Shown here in pieces: positions 1 through 7,234 of a DNA stretch of 64,000 nt (position 1 is its first letter; every line of letters begins with the position of its first letter). Made by a program: the position numbers and the translations under genes. Source of the stretch: Arthrobacter sp. M4. GTDB lineage: Bacteria; Actinomycetota; Actinomycetes; Actinomycetales; Micrococcaceae. Below the pieces are notes generated by a model. That model was not told where the DNA came from. It made no database searches and saw only the letters and a program-made list of their open reading frames with translations. The DNA lies in assembly GCF_020251205.1 (NCBI RefSeq), contig NZ_JAIWYX010000004.1:186001-250000 (forward strand), read 5' to 3'.

Positions 1-1523
1 GCTATACCCGTCGCTGTGGAAATGGTTCCATCGATGCCAGCCAAACCGCGATTGGCGAAGACTGTGGCGAGCGGCGTGGCGGCAGGGGCGCCTGCCAGGT
101 CCACGTCGCGGATTGCGTTGGAGGATCCGAGGACAAGGAGTCCCCGCGCGTGGGACCACACCGCTGCCCCCACAGCCGGACCGGTCAACGCTGCCAAACC
201 AGGCCCTGTCGCGCCAGCGTTCGTGGCACCAGGCTCTGCGGCACCTGGCTTCGTGGGACCAGGCGCTACGGCACCAGACGCTGCGGCACCTGGCTTCGTG
301 GCACCAGACTCTGCGGCACCAGACGCTGCGGCACCAGGCGCTGAGGCACCAGTTGTTGTGGCACCAGACTCGGTGTTGCCAGGCTCTGTGGCGCCAGGCC
401 TCGTGGCCCCGGACTCGGTGTTGCCAGACGCAGCCCCTGCAGAACTGGCTGACGCCAGAACGCGCTCGACGGCGTGCTGGGCCGCGGCACCTGACATCAC
501 CCAGGCGTCCAGCCACTCGGCTGCGCCCCTGCCGGAGAACTCGGCGAGCTCGGACAGGGTTTCGATGGGTGTTTCACGCCGCCGACCAGGCTCGTACCAC
601 GCCACGGGAACGGGTTCATACAGCGCGGTCTCCAAGTCTTCCCGGGCCAGAAGCGCGGACACCGGGCGAGACAAGGTGGGCCGTCCAAACACGACAACCC
701 GCTCAATGGGCATGGGTGAGTCCGGACCGAAATTGTCCAGCAGCAAGCGATACGGGCCAACCGCGTTTGGGCCAAAGCGCGCATTGGATGACGGTTCCGC
801 GAGGAGCGGCAGGTGGTGGCTGCGCGCGAACGCTTCGGCGACGGGACCGGCGTCGTGCCCTGCCAGCACAACGGTTCGGCGCTCCGGAAGCTCCCTCGGC
901 GACGGCGGCAGGTCCATCGGCTGGGGGCCAGCGTCGTAATGGAACGGCCGGCGCGAGGTGTGGGAGGGGAGCGCGTCGTCCGGAAGCGGCACAAGCGGCT
1001 CGCGGAAGGCGAGGTTCAGCTGGACGGGGCCGGGCGGTGTGCCTTCCAAGACACCGGTGGCAGCATAGATTCCGGTGTCGACCGCCCGCTGCGGGTCGTC
1101 ACCCGCCGGGACGTCGACGGCGAACCGGACGTGTTCGCCGAAAATGTCCAGCTGGATTGTGGTCTGGTTGGCGCCGGTCCCCCGGAGTGCTTCCGGCCGG
1201 TCCGCGGACAACACGATCAGCGGGACTGCTGCATGGTTGGCTTCCATCACTGCGGGCAAAAGATTCCCTACGGCGGTACCGGAGGTGGTCACGACGGCGG
1301 CGGGAGCGCCCGTTGACAGGGCAAGCCCGAGTGCCGTGAAACCCGCCGCACGCTCGTCGATGCGGACAAGGAGTTGCACGCGGCCGGCGGCTTCAGCCTC
1401 GGCAAGGGCATAAGCAAGCGGAGCCGACCGGGAACCCGGAGCGACAACGACGTGCCGGACACCGCCGTCGACCAGGGCCTTTACGGCGATACGGGCAGCG
1501 GCCATCGAGGTCAGCAAAGTCAC
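1..1523 (-). CDS. menD: MenD, 2-succinyl-5-enolpyruvyl-6-hydroxy-3-cyclohexene-1-carboxylate synthase (3' end outside window)
   Basis: ThDP-dependent enzyme of menaquinone synthesis that joins isochorismate and 2-oxoglutarate. The N-terminal PYR domain is clear: VVVAPGSRSAPLAYAL near the start, the RIDERAAGF segment carrying the catalytic Glu, and TTSGTAVGNLLPAVMEA. A central segment and the beginning of the C-terminal domain (NRGLAGIDGTISTATG) follow, where the window cuts the gene after about 507 codons; the family is usually 550-600 aa. I chose GTG at 1523, two bases after a GGAG; ATG at 1505 is the alternative. Oddity: residues about 358-442 are a Gly/Ala/Pro/Thr-rich five-residue repeat between the central and C-terminal domains, which the family normally lacks. 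With menC 2.3 kb upstream on the same strand it forms a split men cluster. Confidence 0.93.
   Translation of the reverse strand, partial: MTLLTSMAAARIAVKALVDGGVRHVVVAPGSRSAPLAYALAEAEAAGRVQLLVRIDERAAGFTALGLALSTGAPAAVVTTSGTAVGNLLPAVMEANHAAVPLIVLSADRPEALRGTGANQTTIQLDIFGEHVRFAVDVPAGDDPQRAVDTGIYAATGVLEGTPPGPVQLNLAFREPLVPLPDDALPSHTSRRPFHYDAGPQPMDLPPSPRELPERRTVVLAGHDAGPVAEAFARSHHLPLLAEPSSNARFGPNAVGPYRLLLDNFGPDSPMPIERVVVFGRPTLSRPVSALLAREDLETALYEPVPVAWYEPGRRRETPIETLSELAEFSGRGAAEWLDAWVMSGAAAQHAVERVLASASSAGAASGNTESGATRPGATEPGNTESGATTTGASAPGAAASGAAESGATKPGAAASGAVAPGPTKPGAAEPGATNAGATGPGLAALTGPAVGAAVWSHARGLLVLGSSNAIRDVDLAGAPAATPLATVFANRGLAGIDGTISTATGI
196..450 (-). repeat. 15-bp degenerate tandem repeat inside menD
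   Basis: About 17 imperfect copies of a 15-bp unit (for example GCACCAGACGCTGCG on the + strand) keep the menD frame open. They encode pentapeptides of the type G-A/N-T/A-x-P/S. The unit length is a multiple of three, so copy-number change would be tolerated. Confidence 0.85.
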
Positions 1524-1557
1524 TGCTCCAGTCTATTTGCCGCTGAAACCCCGGAGA

Positions 1558-1611
1558 TTGTGTACAGCTTCTACCCTGACGGGCGCGCATGACGGTACGA
1601 GCTGTACACAA
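1558..1611. repeat. Spaced inverted-repeat element, copy 1
   Basis: Perfect 12-bp arms TTGTGTACAGCT (1558-1569) and AGCTGTACACAA (1600-1611) enclose 30 bp and lie 35 bp upstream of the menD start. A related element with TTGTGTA/TACACAA arms and a shared GGTACGAG block is at 20702-20757. Role unknown; operator or leader element for menD is possible. Confidence 0.6.
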
Positions 1612-1630
1612 CAACTCGGAGGGAAGGAGA

Positions 1631-1665
1631 AACGCCCGCCTACCCTGGGTGGGTAGGCGGGCGTT
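1631..1665 (-). terminator. Terminator downstream of phoX
   Basis: Perfect 15-bp stem (AACGCCCGCCTACCC with its complement) and a 5-nt loop, 28 bp past the phoX stop. On the minus strand it is followed by a pyrimidine-rich tract. Confidence 0.85.
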
Positions 1666-1692
1666 CCAGGCCTTCTCTCTGAGGATTGCTGG

Positions 1693-3792
1693 CTAGCTGT
1701 CGGTGCGGAACACCTGGACGATCGACGGACGTGGTGCACGGACCTGGCCAGCGGCGGGTGTTACACCGGCCTGGACGTAGTCCGGGAAGTACGAGTGCGG
1801 TGCGTCGAACGTGCCTTCTTCACCCGGGTGCTGGACGGCGACGAACACGGTGCGCTCCTCGTCGTGGATCACGGGACCACAGGTCTCGGCATCGCGAGGC
1901 ACGGACAGGAACTGCTCCACCTTTCCGCGCTCCTCGCCCTCAAGGGTCACCTTGAACAGGCCGTCGTTGTAGCCGATGCCGGAGGGCGCACCGTCGGTGG
2001 AGATCCACAGGTTACCGACAGAGTCGAAAGCAACGTTGTCCGGGCAGGAGATCGGCGACACCTTGTCCACCGGGTACCCAGAGAAGTAAGTAACGTCGCC
2101 CTGCGCAGGGTCGCCACAGACCATCAGCAGGTTCCAGTTGAACACTGTGGACGTCTGGTCGCCGGTTTCGGTGATCTCTACGATGTGTCCGTCGCGGTTG
2201 AGCGTGCGCGGATTGACCTCGGTGGCGCCTTCCTTGCCCGGCTTGCCGCGGTCGGAGTTGTTGGTGCACACAACGTAGACCTTGCCGCTGTGCAGGCTCG
2301 GCTGGACGTCCTCGCAACGGTCCATCTTGGTGGGGCCAACTTTGTCCGCAGCGAGACGGGTGTAGACCAGAACCTCGGCCACGGTCATGCCCGCCACCGC
2401 GGAAGCTCCGTCCACAACCAGCGGCAGCCATTCACCTGTACCGTCGAAGGCACCGTCTGCCGGGACCTTGCCCGTGCCGTCGATCTCGGCCGCGGGCGAG
2501 TTGCCGGTGAACTTGGCCACATACAGATTGCCTTCGGACAGAAGGTCCATGTTGTGGCGGCGGGCGGCGGCGGTGTCGCCAGGCTGGTACTTCTGCTTGG
2601 AGACGAACTTGTAAAGGTAGTCGAAACGCTCGTCGTCGCCCATGTATGCCACAACGTGTCCCGATTCGGCCACGATCACATTGGCACCCTCGTGCTTGAA
2701 ACGGCCCATTGCGGAGCGCTTCTTCGGCGTCGAACTCGGGTCGAAGGGGTCCACCTCGATGACCCAGCCAAAGCGGTTGGTCTCGTTGGCGTAGCCGGCA
2801 TTGCGGGTGTCGAAGCGCTGTTCGTCGAGTTCCCACTGGCGGGAGGTGGGCTTGGAGGTGAGACCGTACCGCTTGTCGCTTGAAGACGTTCCGGCAGACA
2901 CAAAGTAGCCGTTGAAGTTCTCTTCGCCGGACAGGATGGTTCCCCAAGGCGTGGTGCCGCCCGAGCAGTTGCCCAGGGTGCCCTTGATCCAGCGTCCAGC
3001 CGGGTCGTCAATCGTCTTGACCAGCTCGCTGCCGGCGGCGGGGCCGGTCAGTTCGTAGACCGTGTCTGTCAGGTAGCGGCGGTTCAGCGGTGCACCCTTG
3101 ACGTACGTCCAAGGCTTGTTCTTGTTTTGGCGCTCCAATTCGACGACGGTGAGGCCGTGAGCCGCACGTCCGATGGCCCGAACCTCTGCCGCCGGAAGGG
3201 TAGCCGGGAACATGATGCCTTCGTTGGTGTACTCGTGGTTGGTGAAGAGGAGGGCACGGCGGTCCTTGGAACCCGGGACGGGCAGGATGTCCGTGTAGTC
3301 GTTGTTATAACCGAACTGGCGTGCCTGCGCAGCTGCGGTCTGGTTGTTGATGTCGAATGCCGGCGAGTCCGCGAAGAGGGAGTCACCCCACCTGATGATG
3401 GGCTGCCAGGTAAAGCCTGCAGGCACCGTGAATTTGTCTACGGCGGCATCCACCGGCTTGATGGCGGTGAAGGACAGCTTGGATTTCTGGAGGCCGATCT
3501 TTGCGGCGGCGGACAGGCCCGCCTCGGTTCCAGCAGCGGAAGCAGGCTGGGCGCCGCCAAGGTTTCCGCCGAGTACTACGGCGAGCGCACCGGCGGCGCC
3601 GAGTCCAAGGGCCGCCCGGCGGGAAACAGCAGCGGAAGCTATGTCCCGGAAGTAGCTGTTGGAGCTGGTGTTGCAGACGTCGCCCGAGCACGCATTGTCG
3701 CACTTGAGCGCACAAGTGATGGGGCTGCGCTTGCCCTTCGTATGGCCGAACATCGGCAGGAGATTCAGTTTGCGGACCGTGCTTTCAGACAT
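1693..3792 (-). CDS. phoX: PhoX-type (DUF839) alkaline phosphatase, Tat-exported
   Basis: Secreted calcium/iron-dependent phosphomonoesterase of the PhoX family, which releases phosphate from organic esters outside the membrane. It is 699 aa, normal for the family. The start MSESTVRKLNLLPMFG is preceded by GGAGG six bases upstream; an earlier in-frame ATG at 3816 has no such site. A Cys-rich segment (C27, C31, C35, C40) precedes the twin-arginine motif SRRAALG at about residue 57, then a hydrophobic stretch and an Ala-rich cleavage region. The mature part has typical DUF839 blocks such as GNCSGGTTPWGTILSGEEN and YMGDDERFDYLYKFVS. It lies between menC and menD on the same strand but has its own strong terminator. 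A Pho-regulon role is known for the family; I could not identify a convincing Pho box. Confidence 0.93.
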   Translation of the reverse strand: MSESTVRKLNLLPMFGHTKGKRSPITCALKCDNACSGDVCNTSSNSYFRDIASAAVSRRAALGLGAAGALAVVLGGNLGGAQPASAAGTEAGLSAAAKIGLQKSKLSFTAIKPVDAAVDKFTVPAGFTWQPIIRWGDSLFADSPAFDINNQTAAAQARQFGYNNDYTDILPVPGSKDRRALLFTNHEYTNEGIMFPATLPAAEVRAIGRAAHGLTVVELERQNKNKPWTYVKGAPLNRRYLTDTVYELTGPAAGSELVKTIDDPAGRWIKGTLGNCSGGTTPWGTILSGEENFNGYFVSAGTSSSDKRYGLTSKPTSRQWELDEQRFDTRNAGYANETNRFGWVIEVDPFDPSSTPKKRSAMGRFKHEGANVIVAESGHVVAYMGDDERFDYLYKFVSKQKYQPGDTAAARRHNMDLLSEGNLYVAKFTGNSPAAEIDGTGKVPADGAFDGTGEWLPLVVDGASAVAGMTVAEVLVYTRLAADKVGPTKMDRCEDVQPSLHSGKVYVVCTNNSDRGKPGKEGATEVNPRTLNRDGHIVEITETGDQTSTVFNWNLLMVCGDPAQGDVTYFSGYPVDKVSPISCPDNVAFDSVGNLWISTDGAPSGIGYNDGLFKVTLEGEERGKVEQFLSVPRDAETCGPVIHDEERTVFVAVQHPGEEGTFDAPHSYFPDYVQAGVTPAAGQVRAPRPSIVQVFRTDS

Positions 3793-3844
3793 GAATAGCC
3801 TCCAAGAAGTGATCATGGGTCAGGCCCACCCTGTCAGTGCCTCC

Positions 3845-4909
3845 CTAATCTGAGAGGAAACTCTGGTTACGCGCAGGTGAACTCGTCTGAAGGTAGGCGT
3901 AGACGCTGCGGAGGCGGTCCAGCCACCACTGCTTCCGCTCCTCCCCTGCGGCGTACCGCTCAAGCAGTTCAGCGTCAGGCGCTACATCCCGCACGGTGAT
4001 GGCGCCGTCGTCGGGCACTAGCGGATCCGTGACGATGTCCGAGGCGAAGAGCCGCACTGTTCCCAAGCCGCAGGCGTAGGGCAACTCCGGCAGCGCCGCG
4101 GCCAAGGCGAGTCCCGCACGGATGCCGACCGAGGTGTCCAGGGCAGAACTGACAACCGCCGGGAGCCCAGCCTGGGCGACGATATTCAACGCCCGGCGGA
4201 CACCGCCGAGCGGAGCCACCTTCACGACGATCAGGTCGGCGGCACCGGCCAGTGCGACACGAAGCGGATCCGCTTCCTTGCGCACGCTCTCGTCCGCGGC
4301 AATGGGTACTGGAACTGCTTTGTCCCGGAGCCTTCGCCGAACCTCGGCCAGACCGTCGATATCCGGCACGGGCTGTTCCGCGTATTCAAGCCCGACGGCA
4401 GACAACTTGCTAAGGGCGCTGACCGCCTGGTGAACGTCCCAGCCGCCATTGGCGTCAACTCGTATGCCCGCGTCTGGAAGGGCATCCCGGACGGCAACGA
4501 CACGTTGAACGTCGTCGTCCAGCGTTTGACCCTTTTCCGCGACCTTTACCTTGACCGCATCCACGCGCCCGAATCGGCCAAGGACCTGGGGAACCTGGTC
4601 TGCGGGAACGGCTGGCACGGTGGCGTTGACGGGGATCCTGTCCCTCAATGGCTGAGGATAACCGTGCCAGCCCGCTTCGATCGCGGACGCCAGCCACCGT
4701 GAGGCCTCCGCCTCACCGTACTCAGTGAACGGCCCAAATTCCGCCCAGCCGAATGGACCGCGAAGCAGGAGCGTTTCACGTTCCAAGATCCCGCGGAATT
4801 TGACCCTCATGGGCAGGGACACAACGTAGGCCCGGGCGAGTAATTCCTCGATGGGCGGGAGAGGTTGGGACGAAAAGGCCGTATCCATGGGGCTCGAGTC
4901 GGCAGGCAT
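3845..4909 (-). CDS. menC: MenC, o-succinylbenzoate synthase
   Basis: Enolase-superfamily enzyme that dehydrates SHCHC to o-succinylbenzoate in menaquinone synthesis. Catalytic landmarks are in order: K120-V-K122, D152 in VDANGGW, E178 in YAEQP, D206-E207 in AADES, and K230 in VVKVAPLGG. Its 354 aa is slightly longer than the usual 320-340 because of a short N-terminal extension and a C-terminal tail. The start at 4909 has no clear ribosome site and ATG at 4888 is also possible. The stop is 52 bp ahead of the phoX start, so the two could share a transcript. Confidence 0.93.
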   Translation of the reverse strand: MPADSSPMDTAFSSQPLPPIEELLARAYVVSLPMRVKFRGILERETLLLRGPFGWAEFGPFTEYGEAEASRWLASAIEAGWHGYPQPLRDRIPVNATVPAVPADQVPQVLGRFGRVDAVKVKVAEKGQTLDDDVQRVVAVRDALPDAGIRVDANGGWDVHQAVSALSKLSAVGLEYAEQPVPDIDGLAEVRRRLRDKAVPVPIAADESVRKEADPLRVALAGAADLIVVKVAPLGGVRRALNIVAQAGLPAVVSSALDTSVGIRAGLALAAALPELPYACGLGTVRLFASDIVTDPLVPDDGAITVRDVAPDAELLERYAAGEERKQWWLDRLRSVYAYLQTSSPARNQSFLSD

Positions 4910-5080
4910 AAATTCAATCTACTGGGGGCTGGCTGCAGGACCCTCAAGCGATCGTCGCTATGTGGAAACACGCAGCAGAAAAGTGACCCAGAAGGATCTT
5001 GCCGCGAAGATACTGCCCGCGCACACTTGAGGCAAACAGCCACCATGGCATTTCACGCCAAGGATTGTTGAGGTGACACA

Positions 5081-5923
5081 ATGTCGCAATCACCCGGACC
5101 GACTCCACCGCCAGCTGGGTGGTATCAGGATCCAGCAGGCAGCGGGCGGGCCCGCTGGTGGGATGGCCACGCCTGGACGGACAACTTTGGCGCCCCGCCC
5201 CAGCCGGGGCCTTACGCTTCCGTTCCCGGCTACCAAAGCGGGCCGGCCCAACCGGGCCCGTACCCACCTGCCCAACCGGGCCCGTACGCACCGACCCAAC
5301 CGGGCCCGTACCCACCTGCCCAACCGGGCCCGTTCGCACCGGGCCAACCGGGCCCGTTCGCACCGGGCCAACCGGGCCTGGACGCACCGGGCCAACCGGG
5401 CCCCTACGCACCCAGTCCGTACGCCGCGCCCTATCGGCAACCGCTCCCGCCCCGGCCTGAGATCAAAGACGAGACACCCGTCTACAACCCCTTCATCTGG
5501 ACCCTAGTGTTCCTCCCCCTCGTCTCCATTGTGCTGTTTCTCTTTTGGAATCCGACGTTCCGCGTGATCTACATCGGACCACGCAGTACGCCCACACTCG
5601 ACCCGGCATCATGGCTATCACCGGTGTATTTCCTGCTTCTCCTGTCTAGCTTCCTTGTCTACGGTGGATCTGTACTGCTTGCCTTCCTGGACTACCAGAA
5701 GCTTGAGAGGGATGGTGTTGTCCGTCCCTTCCACTGGGCATGGTCCTTCCTCAACGCCACCGTCTACATAGTTGGACGCTCAATCATCGTGCATAAGGTG
5801 GCCAAGAACCGCGGGCTGGTTCCGATCTGGGTGCTGATCGGCGTTGTAGTGCTGAGCGCCATCGTCACCAGCGTCAAGATGACGGCCATGTTCTCCTCAA
5901 TCATTTCGACATATCAGCAGTAG
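5081..5923 (+). CDS. DUF2510 membrane protein with Gln-Pro-Gly-Pro repeats
   Basis: 280-aa protein of unknown function. The N-terminus is a DUF2510 domain (PPPAGWYQDPAGSGRARWWDG), common in actinobacterial membrane proteins. Residues about 45-115 are a Pro/Gly/Gln repeat with the unit QPGPYAP plus one residue. Three to four hydrophobic segments follow: around residues 140-160 (FIWTLVFLPLVSIVLFLFW), 185-205, 225-240 and 250-270. The start follows GTTGAGGTGACACA, a reasonable ribosome site. The cytoplasmic proline-rich linker suggests a scaffold or tethered sensor, but this is a guess. Confidence 0.8.
   Translation: MSQSPGPTPPPAGWYQDPAGSGRARWWDGHAWTDNFGAPPQPGPYASVPGYQSGPAQPGPYPPAQPGPYAPTQPGPYPPAQPGPFAPGQPGPFAPGQPGLDAPGQPGPYAPSPYAAPYRQPLPPRPEIKDETPVYNPFIWTLVFLPLVSIVLFLFWNPTFRVIYIGPRSTPTLDPASWLSPVYFLLLLSSFLVYGGSVLLAFLDYQKLERDGVVRPFHWAWSFLNATVYIVGRSIIVHKVAKNRGLVPIWVLIGVVVLSAIVTSVKMTAMFSSIISTYQQ
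5240..5412 (+). repeat. 24-bp tandem repeat coding for QPGPYAPx
   Basis: About seven copies of a 24-bp unit built on CCAACCGGGCCCGTAC. Variants give QPGPYPPA, QPGPYAPT, QPGPFAPG and QPGLDAPG. It lies wholly inside the DUF2510 gene and keeps frame. Confidence 0.85.
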
Positions 5924-5969
5924 CGGCCCATCCGCCCGGGTCTGCTTCGCGGCCTCAATTCCCCACGGT

Positions 5970-5985
5970 CCTCACACGCGTTAGG
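5970..5985. promoter_or_regulatory. LacI-type operator at the repressor's own promoter
   Basis: CCTCACACGCGTTAGG matches 14 of 16 positions of the palindrome found twice at the ABC-operon promoter (CCTAACACGTGTTAGG). It abuts a possible -10 (TAGACT, 5986-5991) and lies 59 bp before the repressor start, which implies autorepression. Confidence 0.7.
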
Positions 5986-6044
5986 TAGACTGCTGATGGA
6001 CCGGGAAACCATCCCGGCCCGCCATGCACGGGAAGGACCGTTGG

Positions 6045-7103
6045 ATGCAGCGCAAAGCCACGGCTTTAGATGTCGCCAAACGTGCTGGCGTGTCCCGAAG
6101 CGCCGTGTCGCTTGTCCTCAATGGCCGCGGAGAAGGGAATGTGGCCAAGGAAAGCCAAGACCGCATCCGCCAGGCCGCCGCCGAACTCAACTACTCCCCC
6201 AACGCCATCGCTTTGAGCCTCCGCAACCAGCGAACGCGCGTCATCGGCATCGTGTGCGATGACGTAGTGGTCAGCCCCTTCGACGGCAACATCATCGGTG
6301 GTGCCGACGAAGTGGCCCGAAGCCGTGGGTTTGTCACCGTCGTCATGGACACCGCGTTCGACGCCGGCAGGGACGCCGACGCCGTCAAGACCCTGCTGGA
6401 CCGGCAAGTCGATGGGCTCATCCACGTAACGGTAGGCCTCAAGCCCTTCGACGTCCCGCCCGGCATGCTGAACGTCCCCGCAGTCCTGGCCAATTGCTAC
6501 GACAACGCCCCGGCCCCAGCATTGCCGCATGTCATCCCGGACGAAGTGACTGGTGGCCGCGAAGCGTCCCAGCATCTATTGGGCCTGGGACACCGCGACA
6601 TCGCTTACCTAGCTGGCAGCGACGAATCGCCAGCAAGTCCGCTGCGCATCCAAGGGTACCGGGACGCCATAGCTGCTGCCGGGGTTGCCATCCGTGAAGA
6701 CCGGATCCAGATGGTCGGCTGGGATATTGAAACCGGCTTCCATGCGGCTATGAAACTGCTCGACGGCGTCCCCCCGGCCGAGCGGCCCACCGCCATCCTG
6801 TGCGCCAACGACCGCTTGGCCGTGGGAGTGGTGCTAGCTGCAAGTCGTCTGGGCCTGGTGGTACCCCGCGATCTCTCGGTCATGGGTTACGACGACGAAT
6901 ACAGGGTTGCAAACACCATGGTGCCGGCCCTCACCACTATGGCCCTCCCGCTTCGCGAGATGGGGGCGACGGCCATGACGCGGCTGCTGGACGCCGTCGA
7001 AAACCCCGACGGCGGCAGGCGCCGTTTGGAGCCGACGGAGACGATGGTTCCCTGCCGACTGGTGGTCCGCGATTCCACCGGTCCCGTCCCCGGCTCCCGC
7101 TAA
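6045..7103 (+). CDS. LacI-family transcriptional repressor of the fructoside/sugar operon
   Basis: 352-aa repressor. The helix-turn-helix is at residues 5-26 (ATALDVAKRAGVSRSAVSLV) with the hinge helix ending in SPNAIALSLRNQRT. The rest is a periplasmic-binding-protein-like effector domain (IGIVCDDVVVSPF, FHAAMKLLDG, AILCANDRLAVGVVLA, SVMGYDDEYRVANTMVPALTTM). The start at 6045 has GGAAGGA seven bases upstream, better than ATG 6024. It is convergent with the GH32 gene. Its promoter carries a close copy of the palindrome at the importer promoter, so it very likely represses both itself and the importer/GH32 operon. The inducer would be a sugar; which one is not visible. Confidence 0.92.
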   Translation: MQRKATALDVAKRAGVSRSAVSLVLNGRGEGNVAKESQDRIRQAAAELNYSPNAIALSLRNQRTRVIGIVCDDVVVSPFDGNIIGGADEVARSRGFVTVVMDTAFDAGRDADAVKTLLDRQVDGLIHVTVGLKPFDVPPGMLNVPAVLANCYDNAPAPALPHVIPDEVTGGREASQHLLGLGHRDIAYLAGSDESPASPLRIQGYRDAIAAAGVAIREDRIQMVGWDIETGFHAAMKLLDGVPPAERPTAILCANDRLAVGVVLAASRLGLVVPRDLSVMGYDDEYRVANTMVPALTTMALPLREMGATAMTRLLDAVENPDGGRRRLEPTETMVPCRLVVRDSTGPVPGSR

Positions 7104-7121
7104 TTCACCGAGGCTCAGAAA

Positions 7122-7234
7122 TCCTGCACGCGGAAATTCCCCAGGTTTGAAATCCTCCTAGCCGGGAAACCCGCGGATCCGGAATTCCAACACGCCGTTT
7201 CGCCGTCCAAACCTGGGGAAATTAAAACGCAGGA
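7122..7234. terminator. Long interrupted inverted repeat between convergent genes
   Basis: Arms TTCCCCAGGTTTG (7137-7149) and CAAACCTGGGGAA (7208-7220) are perfect and are extended by TCCTGC (7122) and GCAGGA (7229-7234). The 58-nt centre contains weaker hairpins. Position between two stop codons fits a bidirectional terminator, but the size is unusual for one. Confidence 0.5.

Noticed and set aside
196..450. Possible CRISPR array in the 15-bp repeats
   Set aside because: Units are contiguous, degenerate and in frame with menD, without unique spacers or cas genes. The same applies to 8105-8605 and 45563-46660.
16..1339. Plus-strand open frames of 307 and 408 aa across menD
   Set aside because: They are antisense to a well-conserved menD frame and arise from GC-rich, stop-poor DNA and the 15-bp repeat. 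No domain is recognisable.
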